This document shows, piece by piece, positions 1 through 7,662 of a stretch of DNA of 11,208 bases; position 1 is the stretch's first letter, and each line of letters begins with the position of its first letter. Location: the NCBI GenBank assembly GCA_902479835.1, contig CABSQC010000017.1, forward strand, positions 1-11,208, given 5' to 3'. The DNA comes from an uncultured Streptococcus sp. (GTDB lineage: Bacteria > Bacillota > Bacilli > Lactobacillales > Streptococcaceae). The position numbers and the translations under genes are program-made. Under the pieces are notes generated by a model that worked only from the letters and a program-made list of their open reading frames with translations, ran no database searches and was not told the origin of the DNA.

Positions 1-870
1 TCCAAGTCCATCTGAGTGACCACCAGCATCCAAGTAATTCATTTCTTCATAAATTCTACTGAATACAACATCGGATCCCCCATCACTTAACTTATCAGCA
101 TATTCAATAGAACCAAGTTTATCAAAGAACTCATCTTTAGAATAATCTGCTTCACTTAAAAGTAATTTCACAACTTTTATATCTTGATCATTTTGTACTC
201 CATCTAAGTAATACATATGTTCTGCAGATAGTTGTCCACTTGTTATCCTATTTGCAATATCAGTTAGACTTAATTGTGACAGATACATTGCATTATTTAT
301 CGCTGGTTGAAATGCTTTGATTGTCTCTGCATTATTCGTCAACGTTTCAGTGAAAGTTTTCCATTCACTGTCAATTTCTGAAGCAAGTTTTACTCGGTCA
401 GTTCCTGCCGTCTTAAAACCATCAGTAGCTGTCGTTTCAATACTTGACAAATCAGGTGCTTCAACTTCTGCTGCTTCAGCTGCTGTTTTAAGTAAGTTAT
501 TCATCTCAGTGACTTTATTACTAATTTCTGTTGCCTGATCACCAGTATACAGCGTATTAAGATTATCTGACTCAGGTTTATCTGACCACATTCTCTCATT
601 AAATCCATGTCCTGTCAGCGCCTCTTCATAGGTCGCTACAGTCTGAGCATAAGTTGCTAGTGCTGTTGGATATTGGTCAAATACTTGAGCCTGCAAAGTA
701 TTGAGTTTCTCTACAAATGCTTGTACCGCATCACCGTGTTGACCACTCAATGCAACCGAGTATGTTCTGTAAGATGTATTTGCTGCTGCTAAATAACTAT
801 CTGAGAACAAATAAATATTTTTTGCATAGCTTGCTAAGCTTGAGATACTTTCTACTTTTGGATATACCAT
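1..870 (-). CDS. N-terminal part of a probable LXG-type T7SS effector (cut by window edge)
   Basis: The reading frame is open for 290 codons from ATG at 870 to the window edge, so the C-terminus is missing because of the window and not because of a mutation. The start has a strong AGGAGG site 6 nt upstream. The product is almost entirely helix-forming, with no signal peptide or membrane segment near the N-terminus. It carries an L-S-G tripeptide at residues 41-43 followed by a helical stretch, and W95 after a second long helix. This resembles the helical N-terminal targeting domain of LXG polymorphic toxins, which T7SSb exports between bacteria. Location directly behind essC and a small helical gene supports the call. 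The toxic activity would be in the unseen C-terminal part. The L-x-G match is short, so another class of helical T7SS substrate is possible. AT-rich like the end of essC. Confidence 0.66.
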   Translation of the reverse strand, partial: MVYPKVESISSLASYAKNIYLFSDSYLAAANTSYRTYSVALSGQHGDAVQAFVEKLNTLQAQVFDQYPTALATYAQTVATYEEALTGHGFNERMWSDKPESDNLNTLYTGDQATEISNKVTEMNNLLKTAAEAAEVEAPDLSSIETTATDGFKTAGTDRVKLASEIDSEWKTFTETLTNNAETIKAFQPAINNAMYLSQLSLTDIANRITSGQLSAEHMYYLDGVQNDQDIKVVKLLLSEADYSKDEFFDKLGSIEYADKLSDGGSDVVFSRIYEEMNYLDAGGHSDGLG

Positions 871-875
871 ATTCT

Positions 876-882
876 ACCTCCT
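876..882 (-). promoter_or_regulatory. Strong ribosome binding site of the LXG-like gene
   Basis: The minus strand reads AGGAGGT, a near-perfect Shine-Dalgarno sequence 5 nt before the ATG at 870. Its first two bases come from the TAG stop codon of the preceding gene, so ribosomes finishing that gene land on this site. It fixes the start of the effector. Confidence 0.85.
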
Positions 883-1264
883 AATCCTTTGCATTGGCCA
901 ATTCTGATTTTAATGCTGCTAACCCACATTCATAATCCATCCCTAATTGGTTGGCCGTATTTAATGCAGATGAGACAATCTCAATCATTTCATCCTGTTT
1001 AGCTTTTAATGCTTTATTAAAGACAGTAATGATGCTCGTATCACTTTCACCTTCATGATCGGACATATCTTTATACGGAATGCCCGCTAAATGATACGTG
1101 CTTTTTATATTGCTGTGACTTTTTGCCTTCCATTCCGCTTTAATTTCTGCAGATTGAAGTGATTTTAAGGCACTAGATAATTTCTCAATTTTAGCTCTTT
1201 GTGCAGTTACTTTTTCTTGTTGGGTATTGATTGCTGCTTGGATGTCTGCTTTACTTCTACTCAT
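881..1264 (-). CDS. Small helical T7SS accessory protein, DUF5082/YwqH-like or Lap-like (tentative)
   Basis: This 127-residue protein is acidic to neutral, soluble and predicted mostly helical. Residues about 8-40 look like a coiled coil (QQEKVTAQRAKIEKLSSALK), followed by an E-W-K-A-K segment in a loop position and a second helical stretch near residues 80-127. There is a single cysteine at residue 113, and no signal peptide or membrane helix. The pattern of an N-terminal coiled coil, a central W and a C-terminal helix recalls the DUF5082 (YwqH-like) proteins that precede LXG toxin genes in Bacillus, and more loosely the Lap partner proteins of streptococcal LXG effectors. The ATG at 1264 overlaps the end of essC by 8 nt and has AGGAG inside essC, so translation is coupled. 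The likely role is a targeting partner or chaperone for the effector that starts 10 nt downstream. The family assignment is from pattern only. Confidence 0.6.
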   Translation of the reverse strand: MSRSKADIQAAINTQQEKVTAQRAKIEKLSSALKSLQSAEIKAEWKAKSHSNIKSTYHLAGIPYKDMSDHEGESDTSIITVFNKALKAKQDEMIEIVSSALNTANQLGMDYECGLAALKSELANAKD

Positions 1265-4200
1265 CTATTTCTCCTATATAACTAACTTGAATTTTATAAG
1301 CGGTCTTATTCTCAATAATCCATTGCTCCTGGAATTCAAGCATGGGCTCTCTACTATTCCGATTAAGAGGCAAAATAACATTTTGATCCACTACACGCAT
1401 ATCAAGTAACAATAAATCAGTTTGTTTCACCAATTTACTTGCAATATCAATTTTACCTGTAATCGATGGATCTGTTGTAACAAGGCAGGTATAACCAACC
1501 AAATGTCCCTTTTCAATAATAAACTTCAGATTCTCAACAGCTGTCATACTTAAACTTGAAACAAATGTTGCGTAATCATAAAATGCTATAATTACCTCAC
1601 TGTTATCATCTTGTTCTTTCATCTTTTCAGTAATGCGATATGCCATTGCCTCTAGCATTTCTTCAACAGCTGATTTTTCTGAGATGATTTCATAGTCAGC
1701 TACGTTTTTCATTGTATGAAATTCCGGAGCAAAGACAATCTTCTTCTCATTTTCACCAATTTGCCTCATTACATACTGAATAATATTCGACATATGATCT
1801 TGTTTATTAGATAACACTAATAGATTTGTATCTTTACGCTTCCACAATCTAATAGTAACCGATTCTTTATCTAGACCTAATACAACATCACCATGTTCAA
1901 TAGCTTCTCTATAACCTTTTCTAGATTTTAAGTCAACATCCGTCAATATCGCTGGTACCATTGGAATTGATTCTGGTGTGTACCCTGTCCAATATTGAGA
2001 CATTTTTTCTGCTTCTTTACGAATCAGTCGAATCATATTCAACATATTTTCATTTTCAAAAGGTAAGAAAAGTTGAATAGGGTCGACTTCTTCTCTTGCA
2101 AAGAGAGCACGACCTTTGATATCTTCCATATCCCGATACTTCGTCGTTCCAACAACAGAAACTACATCACTCGAATCATTTTGTTTCAAAGTAAACTGCG
2201 TTTTGATATTGGAATGAAGCGCAACTCGAATATTTAATTGGCGACCCGACGTAAGAACGACATGAATTCCTAAAGCAATTCCTTCACGTGCAAGTAGAAT
2301 GAGTAATTTATACACTGCATCTTCAAATGGTTCATCCTTCATTGCTTCAAAGTTATCTAGAATAATAAGTACATGAGGGATTCTGTTTTTAGTAAGTTGT
2401 TCATACAATTCAATTGTTGCAACTCCTGAACGTGATAGCAGACGTTTCCGTTCAGTATGAATATCTTTTAATCTAGTAACAAATTTATTTATTTTTTCAG
2501 CTTGATCTAAAGTAAAAATATCTGCCACATGAGGAAAATCTTTATACGGTGATAAACCATTTGTACCAAAGTCCAGCAAATATATTTCCAGATCTTCCGG
2601 AGAATAATTTCGAACAAGATCCAGAGTCATACTTTGTAGGAAAGTTGTTTTACCCATACCAGATCCACCATACAATGCAACATGTGTTTGAGTTAAATCA
2701 AGTGAAAGAACTTCTTGCTTTTGCAAATATGGCATATCTACGATACCTAATTTAAATTGTAGACCTGATTTTTTCTCCGCCCACATTTCTTTGAAATCAC
2801 ACTCATCCAGCGTGATCCGCTCTTTGAGTGGTGGCAACCATGGTTGGGCCACAGCTGCGATGCCTTCTTGTTGGTGCAAGTGGTTGATTTCCTGCACGAT
2901 GACATCCAGCTCTGTTGGCACTTCCTTGATTTCTTCTGCCATATCCAGACCAGAGAGGTCTTGGTTGAGGACTTCGTATTGGCCCAGTTCATTGATCAAG
3001 TAGATGGTATGGTCTTCGATCCCTAGCTGGTCCTTCTCAGGCTGGTAGTCTGCTCCTGACCAGGCTGTTTGGAAGAGTTCATAGACTTCGTTATTTCCGA
3101 CTTGGAGGTAGGCACGACCGGTCTGGGTGATCTCAGCCGCATCTGCCGTCCGCAGCATCTCCATAGAGTCGCCACGGTCTGCCACCTTGAGGGCTAGCTT
3201 GAAGCGGGAGTTGGACCAGATCTGGTCATCCACGACCCCAGAAGGTTTTTGCGTCGCAAGGATCAAATGCACCCCGAGGGAACGCCCGACACGCGCGATA
3301 GAGACCAACTCCTTGATGAAGTCTGGTTGGTTGACCTTGAGTTCGGCGAACTCATCACTAATCAAGAAGAGGTGAGGAAGCGGTTCTGTCGCTTCACCGA
3401 GTTTAAATTTCTTTTGGTATTGGTTGATATGGTTGACCCCATATTGACCAAAGAGGCGCTCCCGACGATGGATCTCCGCATTGATAGAGGCTAGGGCCCG
3501 CATAGACTGGGCACCATCCAAGTTGGTGATGGTCCCAAGCAAGTGAGGCAGATCCTTGAAGAGGTTGGCCATTCCCCCACCCTTGTAGTCGATGAGGAGG
3601 AAAGCCACATCGTGTGGGTGGAAGTTGACGGCAAGGCTCAGGATATAAGACTGAATGGTTTCAGACTTACCAGAACCGGTTGTCCCTGCGATCAAACCGT
3701 GGGGGCCATGAGCTTTTTCATGGAGATTGAGGTAGACCAAATCATCCTTCCCGCGCAGACCGATCGGCACTGCCAAACTTTGGTAAGGGGCATGGCTCTC
3801 CCAACGACTCAAGACCTTAAGATCATTGAATGTTTCCGCCTGGTACATTTCAAGGAAGGTCACCGAGTCTGGAATCGAGCTCTTAAGCTGTTGAATATGC
3901 TTCAGAGGGGCAAGGCCACGCGAGATGGCTTCCTTATCATAGCCTTCTGGGAAGTGATCCAATTGGAAGTCAAGTTCTCGAAGAACCCCTTCTTGCAAGA
4001 GCAATTGCCCTTGGTTGCGGTCTTTGATAGAGATAACGGTTTGGATATTTTCAGAAAGAGATGAGAGCACGTCTGCCACATAGATAATGGAGCAGCCTAG
4101 CTCTGTCGGATCCTCACGGAAGAATTCCATGATGACATGATCCAAAATCAAGGTTTCATCAGTGATGAGGACCACATAGTGCGGGTGGAAGATCTTGGTA

Positions 4201-5669
4201 TCATTGGCTTTTTCTTCCTCTTTTTGCGCCTTGCGGAGCTTGAGGATCTGGTTGAGACTGTTCAAGACCTGATCGCGTGTCCGCTGATTGTAGACAAAGC
4301 TACGGACATTCATGTCTTGCAGAGTCGCATGAGGCAACCAGCGCATCCAATCCCAGCTTTCTTTTTCCTCTTCTGGAATGATCGGAATAATAGTCAGATC
4401 ATGGTAAGAGTGAAAGACAGCTAATTGGGCAACGAGGAGTTGTAACTGCTCGAGCACAATAGGACGAGGGCCGACATACCCTACGGGACCACGATTAAGG
4501 CTGGCTACAATCGGAAGATTGTCGATCTTTTGGTGAGCTTGGAAAAGGGCATAGCCTTCTTCTTCCAAGGCATCTTTCTTCCCACTGCGCTCTTCCTGAC
4601 CATATTTGAGCTCATAGCTGGTTGGAACCTTGCCCAAGCCCAAGCGATAGGCCAAAAAGTCAAAATGAAGCGGTGTTTTTTCGTAGATCCGTGAGTCATA
4701 GCGTTTAACCATCTTGGTCAAGTCTTCAATCGCTGGGAAATGGTAAAACATGCCTTCTCGTTGCTTCCGAGAGAGCTGTTCCAAGTCCTTGGCCTTGTCC
4801 TTGAGATAGAGATGGTAGAGCTCCACGCGCTCTTTCTTGTCTTCTTTGTATTTCTTACGATTCTTGAAGAATCCTTGGACCGAAAAGATCACACTGACCA
4901 CAGACATGGATACTGTCGCGATGATGTAGAGCCCCCGCGGTTGGAAAATGGTGATCAAGAGGGTCACCCCAACCATGATGAGGGGTGGCATGATCAACTT
5001 CAAGAGTTCATCCGTTGGCTTTTGAGGCTCCGCTCCCGGAGGATTGATCAAGATCTTGTCTTCCGAACTCCGGTAGATGATCCGCGGAGACCGGTGGTAC
5101 TCTGGATAGTCCTTGTAAAAGTCATAGCGTGAACGCAAACGCGGCACTAGATAAGGACTCACTTCGACTGTCCCTTCCACGCCAAATTCTTCCGGATAGA
5201 GCTTAAAGGTCACATCTCCAATAGCCAGTTCATCCCCAAAGGCCAGTGGAAAAGTCGCTTCACTGACGAGTTTGTGGTTATGGTAGAGTTTTCCAGATAA
5301 GAGCTGGCAAGTCCATGTCTGCTCTTTTTTTACAAGGAGAAAGCGCACTGGATAGTGCAAGCGCACATCTGCACCCTTTTCATCTGCTACGAGAATTTCT
5401 TCCTTGTCTAACAGTTCATAGGTATGGACTTCTCCTGTCGCCAAGTAGCAGACCACATCTCCAAGAATCTTGCTATTTTCAAGCACACCCTTGTCTTCAC
5501 CATACTGGTAGAAGATTTCTCCTTGACTCCATTGGAAATGAAGGGGGTTTTCTTGCGAAGCCAGGGTCAACTGAGCTGTTTCTTGATTCGATACGGTCGC
5601 TGTTTTTCCCTCTTCTAGCGCTAGCTCATAGCGAAAACCTTTTTTATAGAGTATGATACGTTTTTTCAT
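1257..5669 (-). CDS. essC: EssC, FtsK/SpoIIIE-type motor ATPase of the type VIIb secretion system
   Basis: This 1470-residue membrane ATPase drives substrate export and its length matches the EssC family. Residues 1 to about 190 resemble the tandem FHA-like cytoplasmic region. A hydrophobic pair of membrane helices lies at about 224-270. D1 has Walker A GTTGSGKS at 662-669 and Walker B FLISDE with D772/E773. D2 has Walker A GGSGMGKT at 1001-1008 and Walker B LIILDN with D1105. D3 has a degraded Walker A position (SNKQDHMS, 1287-1294) and a weak Walker B (IIAFYDY, D1365), so it probably does not hydrolyse ATP. The ATG at 5669 lies 3 nt after essB, with AAGGAG just upstream. Composition changes near 2760-2800 (about residue 960-970): four hand-counted 60-base lines give 30-35% GC at 2641-2760 and 47-55% at 2761-2880. 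In S. aureus and other species the EssC C-terminus varies with the downstream effectors, and this looks like the same phenomenon with a longer replaced segment. Confidence 0.97.
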   Translation of the reverse strand: MKKRIILYKKGFRYELALEEGKTATVSNQETAQLTLASQENPLHFQWSQGEIFYQYGEDKGVLENSKILGDVVCYLATGEVHTYELLDKEEILVADEKGADVRLHYPVRFLLVKKEQTWTCQLLSGKLYHNHKLVSEATFPLAFGDELAIGDVTFKLYPEEFGVEGTVEVSPYLVPRLRSRYDFYKDYPEYHRSPRIIYRSSEDKILINPPGAEPQKPTDELLKLIMPPLIMVGVTLLITIFQPRGLYIIATVSMSVVSVIFSVQGFFKNRKKYKEDKKERVELYHLYLKDKAKDLEQLSRKQREGMFYHFPAIEDLTKMVKRYDSRIYEKTPLHFDFLAYRLGLGKVPTSYELKYGQEERSGKKDALEEEGYALFQAHQKIDNLPIVASLNRGPVGYVGPRPIVLEQLQLLVAQLAVFHSYHDLTIIPIIPEEEKESWDWMRWLPHATLQDMNVRSFVYNQRTRDQVLNSLNQILKLRKAQKEEEKANDTKIFHPHYVVLITDETLILDHVIMEFFREDPTELGCSIIYVADVLSSLSENIQTVISIKDRNQGQLLLQEGVLRELDFQLDHFPEGYDKEAISRGLAPLKHIQQLKSSIPDSVTFLEMYQAETFNDLKVLSRWESHAPYQSLAVPIGLRGKDDLVYLNLHEKAHGPHGLIAGTTGSGKSETIQSYILSLAVNFHPHDVAFLLIDYKGGGMANLFKDLPHLLGTITNLDGAQSMRALASINAEIHRRERLFGQYGVNHINQYQKKFKLGEATEPLPHLFLISDEFAELKVNQPDFIKELVSIARVGRSLGVHLILATQKPSGVVDDQIWSNSRFKLALKVADRGDSMEMLRTADAAEITQTGRAYLQVGNNEVYELFQTAWSGADYQPEKDQLGIEDHTIYLINELGQYEVLNQDLSGLDMAEEIKEVPTELDVIVQEINHLHQQEGIAAVAQPWLPPLKERITLDECDFKEMWAEKKSGLQFKLGIVDMPYLQKQEVLSLDLTQTHVALYGGSGMGKTTFLQSMTLDLVRNYSPEDLEIYLLDFGTNGLSPYKDFPHVADIFTLDQAEKINKFVTRLKDIHTERKRLLSRSGVATIELYEQLTKNRIPHVLIILDNFEAMKDEPFEDAVYKLLILLAREGIALGIHVVLTSGRQLNIRVALHSNIKTQFTLKQNDSSDVVSVVGTTKYRDMEDIKGRALFAREEVDPIQLFLPFENENMLNMIRLIRKEAEKMSQYWTGYTPESIPMVPAILTDVDLKSRKGYREAIEHGDVVLGLDKESVTIRLWKRKDTNLLVLSNKQDHMSNIIQYVMRQIGENEKKIVFAPEFHTMKNVADYEIISEKSAVEEMLEAMAYRITEKMKEQDDNSEVIIAFYDYATFVSSLSMTAVENLKFIIEKGHLVGYTCLVTTDPSITGKIDIASKLVKQTDLLLLDMRVVDQNVILPLNRNSREPMLEFQEQWIIENKTAYKIQVSYIGEIDE

Positions 5670-5672
5670 AGA

Positions 5673-6962
5673 CTACTCCTTGTGGTCGCTAGACTCAGTC
5701 GAGCTTGCAGTTGTAGAAGACGAACTTTCTGTTGAGGAGCCTTCTGTAGATGAAGCTGTTGTTGAGTTGCTAGTGGAAGATTTGGTTTCATCTGTCTCTG
5801 CTTCCAAGAGTTTAGAGCGGGCATCCCAGTATTTCTTGTATTCACCCTCAAGCTCAGAGAGTTTCTTCTCGCGCTGTTCACCAGAGAGTTTTTCGCTATC
5901 ACGTGTCGCCTTGATTTCTTTACGAAGGGCATAGATGATCAAGTCTGAATCGTCGATCCGCTTGGCTGTATCCAGCGCTTGGGTAAAGTCATGACGGCCG
6001 ATATAGATCCAGTAGTGGAGATAGAGGCTGTCTGACTTGAGCGTGACGTTATTGAGGATGACCTTCTTTTGGTCCTCTGAGAAATTCAAGCCTTGCAAGT
6101 AAGACGTCGCCAACTCATATTTCTGTGTCGTTGGAAGACTGCTTGGAGCCACTCCTTCCAACTCATCGATCACACCGGTGTAGTCTACCTTGAGATAGGC
6201 TGTATCCGCTTGAAGCAACTTTTCTTTAAAGGGTGCTTGGAAAAAGACTAAATAGATCAAAGGCAAGAGTAAAAGGGCCACTACAGCTGAAAGCCACACT
6301 GTTGCCAACTTAAAGATTCGGTGTTGACGACTTGAAACCAAGGTCAAGGTCTTTTCTTCCTCTTCCTTGCGTTCTTGGTAGGCTTTCTCTAAGAGAGCTT
6401 TCATCTCTTCTAAGCTAGCGGCATCACGGATTTCCACCAAGAAATCTGGTAGATCTTCTAATTCGAGCGTGCCTTGATAGAGCTCCATGAAATCCCAGTC
6501 CCCAAAAAGAGTGACCGCATAGCACTTGGCCTGACGCAAGAATTCAACCTGATCCCACTTGCGTGGCACCATCATTCCCGGAACCCCGCGGTAAGCAATC
6601 TTGACTTGTGCATCCTTGGTCACAAACAAATTGACGGGATGCAACATAAAGGTCACTGGAAGCTCCAAGGCTGGCGCCAAATCCAAGACATTGATGGCTA
6701 GACGCAGACGGTCTGATACGGGTAATTCTTTGATTTCTTCTGCACTCAAGCCCAGCGCATCTGTCTGATAGGTCAGATGAATCTGGTCTTGATCGGCCGT
6801 CATGCTCTGCTCTAAAAACAGGGGATGATGGAGATCCAAAATCCATAAATTGCGCAAATCCTGGCTATCCACTTCTGAACGCTTGAGGTCCAGTCGCCAG
6901 CTGATTTCTTCTTTTTCAAAACGGAAGACTTGTTCTTCCAGTGTAAATTGTTCTTCTTTCAC
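5673..6962 (-). CDS. essB: EssB, membrane pseudokinase-like component of the T7SSb machine
   Basis: EssB is a bitopic membrane protein that bridges the cytoplasm and the outside in the secretion complex. Counting from the GTG chosen here (429 residues), residues 1 to about 218 form the cytoplasmic domain, which belongs to the pseudokinase fold in this family. One membrane helix (VWLSAVVALLLLPLIYLVFF) follows at about 222-242, then an extracytoplasmic helical domain. The last 35 or so residues are a low-complexity Ser/Thr/Glu tail with two TTASSTE copies, ending in SSDHKE. I prefer GTG at 6962 over an in-frame TTG at 6977 because AGGAG lies 7 nt before the GTG, whereas the TTG would place that site inside the coding region. 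With this start, essB begins 1 nt after the esaB stop. The stop is 3 nt before essC. Confidence 0.93.
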   Translation of the reverse strand: MKEEQFTLEEQVFRFEKEEISWRLDLKRSEVDSQDLRNLWILDLHHPLFLEQSMTADQDQIHLTYQTDALGLSAEEIKELPVSDRLRLAINVLDLAPALELPVTFMLHPVNLFVTKDAQVKIAYRGVPGMMVPRKWDQVEFLRQAKCYAVTLFGDWDFMELYQGTLELEDLPDFLVEIRDAASLEEMKALLEKAYQERKEEEEKTLTLVSSRQHRIFKLATVWLSAVVALLLLPLIYLVFFQAPFKEKLLQADTAYLKVDYTGVIDELEGVAPSSLPTTQKYELATSYLQGLNFSEDQKKVILNNVTLKSDSLYLHYWIYIGRHDFTQALDTAKRIDDSDLIIYALRKEIKATRDSEKLSGEQREKKLSELEGEYKKYWDARSKLLEAETDETKSSTSNSTTASSTEGSSTESSSSTTASSTESSDHKE

Positions 6963-6963
6963 C

Positions 6964-7206
6964 TTACCACTCCTCAATCTCGATCAGATCACCACTCGTG
7001 ATCGGATACTCTTGTACCACCTTGCCTTCATCCAGCAAGATGCCCTTATTTACCACGCGCAACTGATACTTGCTTCTAGGCTCCATGGCAGACCCAAAGA
7101 TCTGATCCAATTCCCGAATCAAGCGTCGCACCTCCATCCGCGTTGGGATCCGGAGGTCATGGCTTGCACCATTCATACGGAAGGTGACATTGATATGTTG
7201 GTCCAT
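6964..7206 (-). CDS. esaB: EsaB, ubiquitin-like cytoplasmic T7SS protein (YukD family)
   Basis: The 80-residue product has the length and pattern of the EsaB/YukD ubiquitin-like family: an N-terminal beta strand pair (HINVTFRMNG), a helix around residues 27-38 (EVRRLIRELDQIF), then strands containing YQLRVVNKGILL and a final DLIEIEEW. There is no membrane segment and no diglycine end, so it is not a conjugated modifier. In S. aureus EsaB is a cytoplasmic factor needed for secretion; its exact action is unclear. The ATG at 7206 directly follows the essA stop codon with no gap, with a GAGG site in the last essA codons. The stop overlaps the essB ribosome binding region. Its place between essA and essB is the usual order. 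Confidence 0.93.
   Translation of the reverse strand: MDQHINVTFRMNGASHDLRIPTRMEVRRLIRELDQIFGSAMEPRSKYQLRVVNKGILLDEGKVVQEYPITSGDLIEIEEW
6970..6974 (-). promoter_or_regulatory. Ribosome binding site that decides the essB start
   Basis: AGGAG on the minus strand sits inside the last codons of esaB, 7 nt before GTG at 6962. This spacing supports the GTG as the essB start and rules against the upstream TTG at 6977, which overlaps the site. Confidence 0.75.
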
Positions 7207-7662
7207 TTAGGCCTCTTTTCTATAGATTCGATAGGAAATATAGCCAGCAATTCCAAAGAGAAGGGCACTCCAAGCCAGCATTTGCAAGGCTGGAATAAAA
7301 TCCGCCAAACTGGCCGAATTGTCCTCCACATTGGATTCAAATTTAGATAATTTTTGATTTTCAGGCTGGAACAGGTCCGCTTCAGGCCCTGTTTTTTTCT
7401 TTCCCTTTATAGCAGAAAACAACTGGCCGTCTGAATCGGTCAATTGTTTCTCTTGCTTGCGTTTTTCATCTGCTAATTTTTTCTGATCCTTCTCATTGAA
7501 AAGAGACTCAGTCGCATCCAATTGGCCCCCGAGTGTCTTTTCCTGCTCTGTTTCAAGACGTGAGTTGTTGACCTGCAGACGATTATCAATAAAATCATCT
7601 GCAGAAACAACAACTACTGGCAAGAGACTAAAGACAAAGAGAAGATACATCATTTTTTTCAT
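7207..7662 (-). CDS. essA: EssA, small membrane component of T7SSb
   Basis: The 151-residue protein starts with a hydrophobic segment (LLFVFSLLPVVVVSA, about 7-21) that could be a signal peptide cleaved after VSA or an anchor. A charged, Lys/Glu/Gln-rich middle region follows, presumably outside the cell. The end is a membrane helix (LQMLAWSALLFGIAGYISY, about 125-145) with a short basic tail RIYRKEA on the cytoplasmic side. This layout matches EssA, an essential but poorly understood part of the secretion complex. The ATG at 7662 overlaps the esaA stop by 4 nt (ATGA). No strong Shine-Dalgarno site precedes it, so it probably depends on reinitiation after esaA. Later in-frame Met codons at residues 4 and 5 have no better site. 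Confidence 0.92.
   Translation of the reverse strand: MKKMMYLLFVFSLLPVVVVSADDFIDNRLQVNNSRLETEQEKTLGGQLDATESLFNEKDQKKLADEKRKQEKQLTDSDGQLFSAIKGKKKTGPEADLFQPENQKLSKFESNVEDNSASLADFIPALQMLAWSALLFGIAGYISYRIYRKEA

Noticed and set aside
1..870. Effector as a truncated pseudogene
   Set aside because: The frame is open through all 290 codons to the window edge with no stop or frameshift; truncation is due to the window.
3543..4064. A 173-codon plus-strand open frame within essC, and several similar ones at 3127-5656
   Set aside because: They lie antisense to well-conserved EssC sequence in its GC-richer part, lack recognisable domains and good ribosome sites, and are expected shadows of the real gene.
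5690..5790. A tandem DNA repeat or mobile element at the end of essB
   Set aside because: The repetition comes from the Ser/Thr-rich coding tail; there are no terminal inverted repeats, target duplication or transposase.
5673..6977. essB starting at TTG 6977
   Set aside because: The AGGAG site would fall inside this frame directly after the start codon, while GTG at 6962 has ideal spacing from it.
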